A DNA stretch of 56,603 nucleotides from an uncultured Lachnospiraceae bacterium (lineage in GTDB: Bacteria; Bacillota; Clostridia; Lachnospirales; Lachnospiraceae), in contig CAJFOF010000032.1 in assembly GCA_904395885.1 (NCBI GenBank), positions 1 to 56,603 on the forward strand, given 5' to 3'. The notes beneath the pieces were generated by a model. It had not been told where the DNA came from and searched no databases. It saw only the letters and a program-made list of their open reading frames with translations. Shown here one piece after another: positions 34,942 through 43,232 of the stretch. The translations under genes were made by a program, and so were the position numbers. How positions within the stretch are numbered: position 1 is the first letter of the stretch; each line of letters opens with the position of its first letter.

Positions 34942-35747
34942 GCCCTCTCCTCCCTTCTCTTTTTCCTGTGCACCAAACGGCTGACAGCATTCACCAATAA
35001 GCGAATAAGCCAGGGGAGAAATTTACCATAGAACAGGATACAGACCGCCAGCGAAAGGATCCCCACACCGATACAGGCCACGCCCGTTCCGACGCACCAA
35101 ATTCCGTTTGCCAGGTCGCCAGGAGCAAATATAACCACAAAGCCGACTATCACAGCAAGCAGGCCGCCTATAAGCCACGCTCCTGTCCAGACAGCCAGAC
35201 ACAGCAGGAAAACCGCCAGAACTGCCAAAAGTCCCAATAGGAGTCCGGCGCCGCCGCCTATCACTCCAAGGGCAACCCCCATCAGGGCGATCCAAAGTGG
35301 GCATGTAATCAGAATCAGCAGCACCAGGCAGGCAATCTTCCATCCATTCGTCTTCTTCTTTTGCTTTTGCTCAACCGGCTGTTCCCTTTCCCCGGACTGA
35401 TAACCTGCCGCTTTTGAATCCGCTTCCCGGCTTTCCTCTTTCGGCCTTTCTCTCTGCTCCGGAAGATCCATTCTGGGCGCCACGCTGTAATTGGGATCCC
35501 GAAAACGTTCGTCTTCATACCCCCGGTCGGTAAAGCCCCCTCCATCTTCCAGATTTCCGGACAGATCCGCCCGGATAATCGCTGCAATCCGTTCCGGGCT
35601 GCCGAATTCTCTCAATACCTGCTCTTCATTCTCTTCTCCAGCCTCGTCCAGATAATCTGCATAATATGCCAGCGCATCTGCCTTCTCTTCCTCTGGAATA
35701 TCCTGCAGAAGATATTCCAGCTCTTTCATAAATCTCTCTCGGTTCAT
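34938..35747 (-). CDS. HAAS/DUF1700 domain membrane protein
   Basis: A 269-residue protein. The N-terminal HAAS domain is clear (FMKELEYLLQDIPEEEKADAL, then YADYLDEAG and EFGSPERIAAIIRADL, residues 6-62). A charged linker with several Glu/Lys runs follows, then four to five membrane helices from about residue 132. HAAS domains are fused to or partnered with PadR-controlled membrane proteins. The start overlaps the padR stop by 4 bases. Confidence 0.87.
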   Translation of the reverse strand: MNRERFMKELEYLLQDIPEEEKADALAYYADYLDEAGEENEEQVLREFGSPERIAAIIRADLSGNLEDGGGFTDRGYEDERFRDPNYSVAPRMDLPEQRERPKEESREADSKAAGYQSGEREQPVEQKQKKKTNGWKIACLVLLILITCPLWIALMGVALGVIGGGAGLLLGLLAVLAVFLLCLAVWTGAWLIGGLLAVIVGFVVIFAPGDLANGIWCVGTGVACIGVGILSLAVCILFYGKFLPWLIRLLVNAVSRLVHRKKRREERA

Positions 35748-36064
35748 ACTCGGGCCTCCTCAAAAATATGGGATATCTTTTTAGAATAGCTGCTCCATTC
35801 CCCCTTATAGAGATTAAGCTGTGCCCGTCCCCTCTCCGTAATCCTGTAATATCGCCGGTTTCTGCCATCTATGGCCAGATCGTAAGTCTCCAGACAGTCT
35901 TCCTTCTGCAGCCTTCGCAGAACCGGATACAGGGTGGATTCTGAAATCTCAATAGCCTGCCGGACATCCTGAGTGATCCGGTAGCCGTAAGTCCCCTCTC
36001 CGTCCTTGGAAACCACAGCCAGAACAATCGCGTCCAGCAGAGCGGAGCCTGTATTGAATACCAT
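35744..36064 (-). CDS. PadR family transcriptional regulator
   Basis: A 106-residue winged-helix regulator: LLDAIVLAVVSKDGEGTYGYRI, ISESTLYPVLRRLQKEDCLETY and RNRRYYRITERGRAQL are the PadR helices and wing, with a short C-terminal dimer helix. AAAGGAG precedes the ATG. It is the first gene of the padR-HAAS-DUF4097-pspC operon. An ideal 12-bp inverted repeat lies between its promoter and start, suggesting autorepression. Confidence 0.93.
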   Translation of the reverse strand: MVFNTGSALLDAIVLAVVSKDGEGTYGYRITQDVRQAIEISESTLYPVLRRLQKEDCLETYDLAIDGRNRRYYRITERGRAQLNLYKGEWSSYSKKISHIFEEARV

Positions 36065-36108
36065 AGCAACGCTCCTTTCTTATCCTTGATACAATATTGC
36101 AAAATTTT

Positions 36109-36135
36109 ATAATATTATATATGATATAATATTAT
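36109..36135. promoter_or_regulatory. palindromic operator, probably for PadR
   Basis: A perfect 12-bp inverted repeat, ATAATATTATAT and its complement separated by 3 bases, lies just downstream of the predicted transcription start of padR. A second imperfect copy (ATTATA...TATAAT) overlaps the -10 box at 36146-36162. The position fits repression of the operon by its own first product. Confidence 0.6.
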
Positions 36136-36145
36136 GTATAACATT

Positions 36146-36174
36146 ATTATATACTGTATAATATTGGTTGTCAA
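36146..36174 (-). promoter_or_regulatory. consensus sigma-A promoter of the padR operon
   Basis: Minus strand TTGACA (36174-36169), exactly 17 bases, TATAAT (36151-36146). A perfect consensus promoter, which would need repression; the operator just downstream supplies it. Confidence 0.85.
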
Positions 36175-36222
36175 CAAATATTTACAAAATCCGAGGTCTT
36201 CTCCTTTCCCAGCGCCTTAAAG

Positions 36223-36912
36223 TCAATAAATCCTGACTCGGCTTCCCACTGCAACTACCGGCCACAGACAGTCCATAACCGGATTGCCGACAGCCACACA
36301 GCCATCGGTAAGCCCGCCCTTCTCCCCGTGGATCTCAATGGCGCCGCCAAGAGCCGTAGACCAGTCCGGCTGAACCCCCTGGTCAATCGCCCGTACAATC
36401 TGCGCTTTCTCCTCTTCTGAAATTACCCCGGCTTCCCATCCTCTCTCCGCGTCTTCTTTATCCGGATAAGAAAGTCCCAAAGCCTTATAATACTGACTGT
36501 TTTCATTTTTCAGGCATACATAGAAATCACCCCGCGGTGTTCTCATATCTCCGGACCATTCTTTGTCACCTTCCCACGAAGCAGCTCCCACCTGAGCAAT
36601 AAAACTGTCAATCACCTGATTTCCGCAGCACAAAAACAGTGTCCTGGTTTTCAGAGAAACAATCACATGAATTTCATCAGATTCTCTCTCTCTGCAGATT
36701 CTCTCCACCATGATCTCATCGTACGGCGTTACCATGGCTATATGAATCGGAGTCGGCCGCTCCCACGCCTGCTCTCCAATGTGTCCCAAACCGTATTTCA
36801 AACCTTTTTCCCACCCTCCCGAAAGGGAAAAAGCCTGAACCTGTTGGCATCCTCCCCATACTGTCAGGGCCGTAAAAAGCACGGTCAAATATCTCTTTGC
36901 AGTTTTTTTCAT
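36223..36912 (-). CDS. L,D-transpeptidase (YkuD/YafK-like) family protein
   Basis: A 229-residue exported protein with an N-terminal hydrophobic signal (RYLTVLFTALTVWGG, then CQQVQAFS). The YkuD catalytic region appears as IEIHGEKGG then LTDGCVAVGN, giving a His and a Cys in a DGC context rather than the common SHGC, as in YafK-type members. The family crosslinks peptidoglycan or attaches proteins to it. The ATG at 36912 is chosen because GAGGGGG sits at proper distance; an ATG two codons upstream is too close to it. Its stop is near the padR promoter. Confidence 0.78.
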   Translation of the reverse strand: MKKTAKRYLTVLFTALTVWGGCQQVQAFSLSGGWEKGLKYGLGHIGEQAWERPTPIHIAMVTPYDEIMVERICRERESDEIHVIVSLKTRTLFLCCGNQVIDSFIAQVGAASWEGDKEWSGDMRTPRGDFYVCLKNENSQYYKALGLSYPDKEDAERGWEAGVISEEEKAQIVRAIDQGVQPDWSTALGGAIEIHGEKGGLTDGCVAVGNPVMDCLWPVVAVGSRVRIY

Positions 36913-36970
36913 TTCCATCCCCCTCGCCACACGCATCCCTGCGCGGAGCATTTTGTCTCACAGAGAACCC

Positions 36971-37013
36971 AAAGACAAAAGGCACCCCTGCGCCTTCTCG
37001 GCTCAGGGATGCC
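36971..37013 (-). terminator. terminator after the S1 gene
   Basis: Minus strand stem GGCATCCCTG with CAGGGGTGCC (10 bp, one G-U) and 13-base loop, followed by TTTTGTCTTT, starting 17 bases after the S1 stop. Confidence 0.85.
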
Positions 37014-37030
37014 CTCTTATCTAATTGATT

Positions 37031-38161
37031 TTATTCTTCTGCATTGGCAACTGCATCAATGTCCACATCGGCAATATCTTCATCCTGTGCGGGAGCTTCC
37101 TTGTGCTCCGGAACGATGAGAGCCTTTATGCTCAGGCTGATCTTTCTGTCAGCTTCGTTAAAGTCCACAACCTTTGCCTCGATCTCCTGGCCGATCTTTA
37201 ATACATCAGCCGGTTTATCGATATGCTCCTTTGCGATCTGAGAAACATGAAGCAGAGCGTCCACGCCAGGCTCCAGTTCCACAAACGCGCCAAAGTCTGT
37301 CATGCGTGCCACACGGCCGGTCACGATATTGCCAACCGCATACTTTTCTGCCGCATTCACCCACGGATTGGTCTCCGGGAACTTCAGGCTGAGAGCGATC
37401 TTCTCGCCCTGGATATCTTTGATCAGAACCTTTACCTTATCTCCGGCCTTAAATACCTTTTTCGGATTCTCAACACGGCCCCAGCTCATCTCAGAAATGT
37501 GCAGCAGACCGTCTGCTCCGCCAAGGTCAATGAATGCTCCGAAATCTGTCACATTCTTAACGGTTCCCTCAACAGTATCTCCCACATGGATTCTCTCAAA
37601 CAGCTCCTTCTGCATGGCTGCCTTCTTTGCCACCATAAGCTGCTTTCTGTCACCGATGATCCGTCTTCTCTTGGGATTGAACTCTGTAATAACGAACTCA
37701 ATCTCCTGTCCTGCATACTTGGACAGATCTTTTTCGTAAGTATCAGATACCAGGCTTGCCGGGATAAAGACTCTGGCTTCGTCCACAACCACACTTAATC
37801 CGCCGTCTAAAACCTGAGTAACCTTTGCTGTCAGGACTTCCTTGTTGTTAAATGCTTCCTCCAGCCGCTTATTTCCTCTGTCGGCTGCCAGCCTCTTGTA
37901 GGAAAGAGCTACCTGACCCTCTCCATCGTTTACTTTGATAACTTTTGCTTCCATCTCGTCTCCGACATGTACCAGGGTGGTCAGATCCACATTCGGTTCA
38001 TTGGTGTACTCGTTTCTAGGAATAATGCCATCTGACTTGTAACCTATATTTAAAACCACTTCATCTTCTTTGACATCAATGACCTTACCGGTGACTACCT
38101 CTCCTGTACGTATTGTCTTAAATGATTCCTCCAACATTTGTTCAAAACTTAATTCTGACAT
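37031..38161 (-). CDS. rpsA: S1 RNA-binding domain protein (ribosomal protein S1 homologue)
   Basis: A 376-residue protein with four S1 (OB-fold) repeats at about residues 17-85, 104-168, 189-257 and 275-345. The last two (DFGAFIDLGGADGLLHISE and DFGAFVELEPGVDALLHVSQ) are closest to consensus. It is shorter than proteobacterial S1 and acts in mRNA binding on the ribosome. It starts inside the last codons of ispH (13-base overlap) with GGAGG in ispH, so it is translationally coupled to it. In many clostridia the two are one fused protein; here they are separate. A strong terminator follows. Confidence 0.92.
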   Translation of the reverse strand: MSELSFEQMLEESFKTIRTGEVVTGKVIDVKEDEVVLNIGYKSDGIIPRNEYTNEPNVDLTTLVHVGDEMEAKVIKVNDGEGQVALSYKRLAADRGNKRLEEAFNNKEVLTAKVTQVLDGGLSVVVDEARVFIPASLVSDTYEKDLSKYAGQEIEFVITEFNPKRRRIIGDRKQLMVAKKAAMQKELFERIHVGDTVEGTVKNVTDFGAFIDLGGADGLLHISEMSWGRVENPKKVFKAGDKVKVLIKDIQGEKIALSLKFPETNPWVNAAEKYAVGNIVTGRVARMTDFGAFVELEPGVDALLHVSQIAKEHIDKPADVLKIGQEIEAKVVDFNEADRKISLSIKALIVPEHKEAPAQDEDIADVDIDAVANAEE

Positions 38162-38997
38162 TTAGTATGAACCTCCTCAATAATGTTTTTAGGGGTGGAC
38201 GCCCCTGCTGTAATACCTACGCTTCGCACAGAACTTACACTTTCAGGATCCAAATCGTCAAATGTCTGGATATAATACGTGTGTTCACACTCCCTCCGGC
38301 AAATATCATACAATTTTTGTGTATTGGAACTGCTCTTGCCGCCGATGACAATCATAGCCTCAACCTTTGATGCAATCTCCCGAGCCTCCGACTGCCTCTC
38401 TTGTGTCGCATTGCAAATCGTATTTAAAACACTACTATCATAACCCTTTTTTAAAAATTTTTCAACTAAATCTTGAAATTTCTTGTAATTAAATGTCGTC
38501 TGAGATACAATACTTATTTTCTCACCTGATAACAGAGATAATTCGTCAATTTGTGCCTCTGATTCCACTATAATTGTCCTGTCGTCGCCCCAGCTTTTAA
38601 TTCCTTCTACCTCCGGATGGTGCTCATTTCCGATGATAATGACCCGCCGCCCTTTTGCATTTTCTTCCTGGACAATCCGGTGAATTTTCTTTACAAATGG
38701 GCAGGTGGCGTCTACAACGGTAACTCCCTGTTTTTCCAGAATATCATAAATGTGTTTTCCCACACCGTGAGAGCGAATGATAACCACGCCCTCCTTCAGA
38801 GACGAAAGCTCCTCCTCCGTGTTCAGCACCCGGACTCCTTTGTTTTCCAGGTCTTTTACTACTTCTTCATTATGAATAATAGGGCCATAGGTGTAAATTG
38901 GCTGACCTTCGTTCTTTTCAATCTGACTGTATACACTCTCTACAGCACGTTTTACACCAAAGCAGAAGCCGGCGGTCTTGGCTACAATTACTTCCAT
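38149..38997 (-). CDS. ispH: 4-hydroxy-3-methylbut-2-enyl diphosphate reductase
   Basis: A 282-residue IspH, the last enzyme of the MEP isoprenoid route. Its three cluster cysteines are Cys12 (GFCFGVKRA), Cys99 (VDATCPFVKK) and Cys195 (NTICNATQERQ). HGVG and GNEHHPEVEG active-site segments are present. The ATG overlaps the cmk stop as TGATG. The C terminus IIEEVHTKCQN ends the protein just after the S1 start codon. Confidence 0.96.
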   Translation of the reverse strand: MEVIVAKTAGFCFGVKRAVESVYSQIEKNEGQPIYTYGPIIHNEEVVKDLENKGVRVLNTEEELSSLKEGVVIIRSHGVGKHIYDILEKQGVTVVDATCPFVKKIHRIVQEENAKGRRVIIIGNEHHPEVEGIKSWGDDRTIIVESEAQIDELSLLSGEKISIVSQTTFNYKKFQDLVEKFLKKGYDSSVLNTICNATQERQSEAREIASKVEAMIVIGGKSSSNTQKLYDICRRECEHTYYIQTFDDLDPESVSSVRSVGITAGASTPKNIIEEVHTKCQN

Positions 38998-39674
38998 CAG
39001 GCCTTTAACCCCCTTTTTCTTGCAGCGCTGATGATGGCCTCCACTACTTGTTCAGGCGTCATGTCCGAGCTGTCCACCAGCTCTGCGTCCTCCGCCTGTT
39101 TTAATGGCGAATGCTCTCTGTGGGTGTCACGGTAATCCCTCTCTATGATATCTTGCTCAATTTCTTCTAAATTACACGCGATTCCTTTTTCTTTCAGCTC
39201 TTCATAGCGTCTTTTTGCCCTCACCTGGGGGCTGGCAGTCAGATAAACCTTACACTGGGCGCCGGGCAGCACACAGGTTCCGATATCCCGTCCGTCCATG
39301 ATTACATCTGCCGTCTCCGCCAACCGCTGCTGCAGCTCCACCAGCTTCTCCCGAACCGGAAGATAAATGCTGGTAGCAGATGCCATATTTCCGACCTCCT
39401 CCGTCCGGATCAGCCCGGAAACATCTTCCCCGTTCAGGATAACCCTCTGGCTTCCCTCCTGATAGCAGATCGTAATCACAACGTCTGAACAGGCTGCCTT
39501 GATCCCCTCTTCATCCTCCGGCGGGATTCCCCGGCGCAAAAAGTACAGAGCCATTGCACGGTACATCGCACCCGTGTCCACATAGACGAAGCCCAGCTTT
39601 TTTGCTATCGCCTTGGCTATCGTACTCTTTCCGGCCCCTGCCGGGCCGTCAACTGCAATGTTGAAATATGCCAT
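38997..39674 (-). CDS. cmk: cytidylate kinase
   Basis: A 225-residue CMP/dCMP kinase. P-loop GPAGAGKSTIAKAIAKKLG at residues 9-27, YVDTGAMYRAMALYF, then DGRDIGTCVLPGA, RAKRRYEELKEKG and the lid DSSDMTPEQVV. First gene of a cmk-ispH-S1 unit, a common Firmicutes arrangement, with its own promoter. Confidence 0.96.
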   Translation of the reverse strand: MAYFNIAVDGPAGAGKSTIAKAIAKKLGFVYVDTGAMYRAMALYFLRRGIPPEDEEGIKAACSDVVITICYQEGSQRVILNGEDVSGLIRTEEVGNMASATSIYLPVREKLVELQQRLAETADVIMDGRDIGTCVLPGAQCKVYLTASPQVRAKRRYEELKEKGIACNLEEIEQDIIERDYRDTHREHSPLKQAEDAELVDSSDMTPEQVVEAIISAARKRGLKA

Positions 39675-39748
39675 TTCCTTCTCCTCTGTCTCTCATTTTA
39701 GCCGCTGTTTCATCCCTGTGCGCCAACCGCACAGACTGTGGCATATTT

Positions 39749-39777
39749 ATTATATCCGAATTGTATTAGAATCGCAA
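39749..39777 (-). promoter_or_regulatory. promoter of cmk-ispH-S1
   Basis: Minus strand TTGCGA (39777-39772), 17 bases, TATAAT (39754-39749), about 75 bases upstream of the cmk ATG. Confidence 0.65.
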
Positions 39778-39796
39778 TTATAAGTTTTACTTTTAT

Positions 39797-41074
39797 TTAA
39801 TTCCAGCCGTAAATCTTCATCAGTCTCTGGCACGGATTCGGATATGCCCCCACGGGGAAATTCTTCACATCTGATGTATTAGAATTGATCAGATAGTCGA
39901 TGGTGTTTCCCTGCTCATCCCGGACGACATAGGAGATTATGACTACGTGATTCCAATCCTCCGGGGAACCCATGCGGATCAGGTCGCCTTCTTCCCCCTC
40001 GTAGTAAGAAACGTCTGCCGACGCCGCCAGCCCCTCTCCCTGATTGGCGTCAGCATAATAATAAAAGGGATCCACTCCTACCCAGGACGCAGAATAAGTT
40101 CCATCGTTACGCCACATCCACTGTTCATCCCCCTGGAAATCCATGGGAATTCCGCCGGCGTAAAGGCACTGGGAGACAAAATTCTGGCAGTTTCCGCCGC
40201 TTCCGCTGAAGTCGTCCCACTCTTCATTTCTTTTGCCTACCCATTGACTGCTGTAGGCCACCGCCGCCTCTCTGTCATAGGGGTGGGTGCAGGTCTTTGG
40301 TTCCCACGGAGTCTCCTCATTTCTCAGCTCTGCCTCCCGTCCGGCTTCCTCCAGCAAATCTGCCACCCGATGGGACAGAAAGGTCTCTCCCTCCGGGAAA
40401 TTGACCGTCTGGCTGTCCCAATCCCAGTACTCCCCAACCAGGTTCCAGTAAATGGAATCCCACTGGATATGGCCTGTGATCTCCCAGCCGTCCCGGCCCT
40501 CCCGAAGCTGGAAATAATGCATAATATTGTACAATTCTGTATCAATATCCGGATGCTGACTGAAATTCTGGGTGCTCGTCTCCTCCAGAAAAACCCTGGT
40601 CAATCCGTTATCACCCTCCTCTACAGACATTACCTCCATCTCGTACCGGTAATCTGCCAGGGTCAGATCTGACTGCTGCATAGACCGCAGCCCCACGGCA
40701 TATTCCAGGGCGCACTCATTCAGAAGAAGCTGATCCTCCGCTTCCTCAGCAAAAAAAGCCGACATATCCTGCGGCGTCAGGGACGCAAGTCCGGAATAAT
40801 ACGTCTCCATGTAATCGGTAATCAGTTGGGTCTGCTGCGGCAGCAGCTCCTGAATCTGATCCCCAAAAATCATCCCCCGGCTCTGCTCCGCTTTGGTTCC
40901 GGCTTCTTCTGTCTCTTCTGAATTTTCGTCCTGATTCTCTTTGGCCGTCTCCGCTTCTGTGCGGTCTGCTCCGCTGCCATTCCATGTCTCTGCCGCTCTG
41001 CAGCCCGTCAGCCCTGAAAGCAAAAGGGCGACGGCAAAACAGGCGGCACCGGCTCTTTGTCTCATAGTAATCAC
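39797..41074 (-). CDS. amidase-domain (Amidase_6-like) lipoprotein
   Basis: A 425-residue predicted lipoprotein. After MRQRAGAACFAVALLL the lipobox LSGLTGC gives a lipid-anchored cysteine, followed by an acidic low-complexity linker. The C-terminal 150 residues (YDREAAVAYSSQWVGKRNEEW, then GGNCQNFVSQCLYAGG and WNHVVIISYVV) match the putative amidase domain found in secreted clostridial and Bacillus proteins, a papain-like fold with Cys in NCxNFVSQ and a later His. A peptidoglycan or peptide amide target is likely. I prefer the GTG at 41074 because AAAGGAG lies 6 bases before it; the ATG at 41065 is the alternative. Confidence 0.82.
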   Translation of the reverse strand: MITMRQRAGAACFAVALLLSGLTGCRAAETWNGSGADRTEAETAKENQDENSEETEEAGTKAEQSRGMIFGDQIQELLPQQTQLITDYMETYYSGLASLTPQDMSAFFAEEAEDQLLLNECALEYAVGLRSMQQSDLTLADYRYEMEVMSVEEGDNGLTRVFLEETSTQNFSQHPDIDTELYNIMHYFQLREGRDGWEITGHIQWDSIYWNLVGEYWDWDSQTVNFPEGETFLSHRVADLLEEAGREAELRNEETPWEPKTCTHPYDREAAVAYSSQWVGKRNEEWDDFSGSGGNCQNFVSQCLYAGGIPMDFQGDEQWMWRNDGTYSASWVGVDPFYYYADANQGEGLAASADVSYYEGEEGDLIRMGSPEDWNHVVIISYVVRDEQGNTIDYLINSNTSDVKNFPVGAYPNPCQRLMKIYGWN

Positions 41075-41093
41075 TGGTATCTCCTTTTTGGTA

Positions 41094-41780
41094 TCACTGC
41101 CTTTTCTTTCCAGACCTTTTTCTGAGAAACGCGGCCGCATAATAGGCGATAAAAATGAAAGTCCCCATCATTGCCAGATAGTCCAGATAAAACAAAAGCG
41201 GCAGTTCCCCAAAATCCAAAAATACAAATTCTGTCTGCAAAAACATATAAGTAGGAAAATTCCGGCGGAAAAAGACTGTAAGGCCATACACTGCGATGAC
41301 AGCTCCAAGGACAGACATAGCTATTCTGCCAACGGCAGAGGGCCGCTGCCGTTTCAGCGCCTTTCTTGCCATTCCGAGAAACATTCCCCAGTGAAGCCCC
41401 AGGTGGAAAGCCATCAGCACAAATCCCCAGTGGGAAGCCGCCATATGAAGGAGCCTGGCAAAACCAGCGCCTCCCCGGATAGGCAGAAATGCAAACACAT
41501 GGTTGGAGAGCATAATGCCGCTGACCATCAGGCCTGCCATAGACAGAAATAACAGCAGATCCGATACGGTCTGGAGGATGCGAACCGGAGTGTATTTTCC
41601 CTTAAATAGAGCCTGATACCACCCCCGGTTCAGAATATGGTGAATAATGAATAATAGAAACATCCCGGCTCCTACCCATTCATGAGCTGTATCTCCCCAG
41701 AATTGATATCCCATCAAGAACAGAAGTGCTCCCGTCATCAAAACATCTACTGCAATCTTAAGCACTGCTTTCAGCTTCAC
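41094..41780 (-). CDS. DUF4405 membrane protein (cytochrome b561-like)
   Basis: A 228-residue membrane protein with about five helices. The DUF4405 pattern shows paired histidines: HEWVGAGMFLLFIIHHILNR near residue 34 and HMAASHWGFVLMAFHLGLHWG near residues 111-131. These could ligate b-type haem, as in formate dehydrogenase gamma subunits and cytochrome b561. The GTG start has AAAGGAG upstream. It follows the flavodoxin-like lipoprotein gene by 63 bases and may pass electrons to it across the membrane (inference). Confidence 0.8.
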   Translation of the reverse strand: MKLKAVLKIAVDVLMTGALLFLMGYQFWGDTAHEWVGAGMFLLFIIHHILNRGWYQALFKGKYTPVRILQTVSDLLLFLSMAGLMVSGIMLSNHVFAFLPIRGGAGFARLLHMAASHWGFVLMAFHLGLHWGMFLGMARKALKRQRPSAVGRIAMSVLGAVIAVYGLTVFFRRNFPTYMFLQTEFVFLDFGELPLLFYLDYLAMMGTFIFIAYYAAAFLRKRSGKKRQ

Positions 41781-41843
41781 CTGCTTTCTCCTTTCTTTCC
41801 TTGCTGCTTCAGTCTGGTTTCCGACTCACATCCCTTGTCGCCG

Positions 41844-42974
41844 TCAATACCCAAGCTCTGCTACCCAGTTCTGAATTGCTCCCTGTGAGGAAGGAGCATC
41901 CTCTTCATAACAGTCGAAAATCTGGTCTGAGATATCTGCGCCCGGCGCCGCCTCTGTGATGATCTCCACACTGTTGGCCAGGCCTCCGGTTCCATGGGAG
42001 CAAAACAGGTACACCTGCTTTCCGGAAAGATCGTTCTCCTCCAGGAAGGTGAGGAGAGCCATGGGTACTCCGTACCACCAGTTGGGGTATCCCAGAAAGA
42101 CCGTATCGTACTGATCGATACTTTCCAAATGTTCCGCCAGCTCCGGCCGGGCGTCATCTCCCCTCTCCTCATTGGCCCGTGACAGGCACTCATCCCAATC
42201 ACTGGGATACGGATCCGTTACACGAATGGAGAACAGGTCTCCTCCTGTCGCTTCCTGTACCCATCCAGCTAATTGCTGCACATTCCCAGGAGGATTAACA
42301 CTGGGGGAGGCCACGGCGTCCACCTCGCCTTCCAGAACAGCATTTTCGGCCCAGGAGAAATAGGCAATCAGGACATCCTCACCGCTCTGCTCGCTGCCGC
42401 CTTCTCCTCCAGCCGGCTCCGCCTCCACCGCTGAAATCTCGATCTCACCTGAAATCGCCTCGATGAATTCGCTTCCTGATACCGCGTTTCCCAATTCATA
42501 CAGGGAGGCGTTTGGCTGATAGCTTCCATAAAACATCACCACGTCCCCCCAGGGTTCATAATATGCCAGAGTCCCCATACCTCCGTCTGCCATAGGCGCA
42601 TCGCTCACATCCAGCGCCTCCGGCGGATAGAAGGTTTTCTCATTATTGCTGAAGTCTTCGTTTTCCAGCGTGAGCGGGAGCTGATCGTATAAACCCCTTG
42701 CCGCTGCGCTGTCATTCAGCTCAAATATAATTTCATTTCCATTGGCCCGAACTCTGATTCTCATTGCTTCCGTTCCTTCCTCCGCTGTCACTATCTCCGA
42801 CGGTTCCTCCGCCTCTGCCTCCACCTCAGACTGAGTCACTTCCTCTGTCTGAGACGTCTCCTCAGCATTTTCCGATTGAACAGCACCCGATCCTCCTTCA
42901 GAGGTTCCCTGACATGCCGTTAAAAAACAAAAACAAAAAGCTCCGGCAACAATTAGACGATTCCATTTTTTCAC
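41844..42974 (-). CDS. lipoprotein with cyclophilin-like and flavodoxin-like domains
   Basis: A 376-residue lipoprotein (lipobox FLTACQG near residue 21, acidic linker to about residue 65). Residues about 70-180 form a cyclophilin-like domain (MRIRVRANGNEIIFELNDSA, then MADGGMGTLAYYEPWGDVVMFYG). Residues 200-376 form a flavodoxin fold (VLIAYFSWAENA, FLGYPNWWYGVPMALLTFLE, VYLFCSHGTGGLA). The FMN phosphate loop has SWAEN where T.TGNT is usual. An exported flavodoxin is unusual. The start is a GTG with AGGAGG upstream. Confidence 0.85.
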   Translation of the reverse strand: MKKWNRLIVAGAFCFCFLTACQGTSEGGSGAVQSENAEETSQTEEVTQSEVEAEAEEPSEIVTAEEGTEAMRIRVRANGNEIIFELNDSAAARGLYDQLPLTLENEDFSNNEKTFYPPEALDVSDAPMADGGMGTLAYYEPWGDVVMFYGSYQPNASLYELGNAVSGSEFIEAISGEIEISAVEAEPAGGEGGSEQSGEDVLIAYFSWAENAVLEGEVDAVASPSVNPPGNVQQLAGWVQEATGGDLFSIRVTDPYPSDWDECLSRANEERGDDARPELAEHLESIDQYDTVFLGYPNWWYGVPMALLTFLEENDLSGKQVYLFCSHGTGGLANSVEIITEAAPGADISDQIFDCYEEDAPSSQGAIQNWVAELGY

Positions 42975-43122
42975 GGTTAAGCACCTCCTGATTTTATGTT
43001 CTGTCTGTTATAACTACATTTTAAACCAGCGGTTTGTGTCCTGTCTAATACCTGTGTCAAATATCGTCTGATGCTTTTCCGGCATAGATCGCGGCAAACG
43101 GATATTGCCCGGAGGATCATAC

Positions 43123-43163
43123 AAAAAGGAGCCGTGAAGCTGCTGCAGCAACCCCACGGCTCC
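43123..43163 (-). terminator. terminator after the NifX-FKBP gene
   Basis: Minus strand 9-bp stem GGAGCCGTG with CACGGCTCC, a CTGCTGCAGCAG-rich loop, followed by TTTTTG. It lies 70 bases after the stop. The rest of 42975-43232 holds a possible weak promoter for the flavodoxin gene and no gene. Confidence 0.8.
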
Positions 43164-43232
43164 ATATTCCTCCCTGGATCTCATCCGGAAGATTGTAAAT
43201 ACTCCGGTCCAACTGCCGCAGCATGACTCGCC

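Noticed and set aside
42977-43165. Small minus-strand ORF between the NifX-FKBP and flavodoxin genes
   Set aside because: It overlaps the NifX-FKBP terminator stem and the flavodoxin leader, has no family match and a poor ribosome site.
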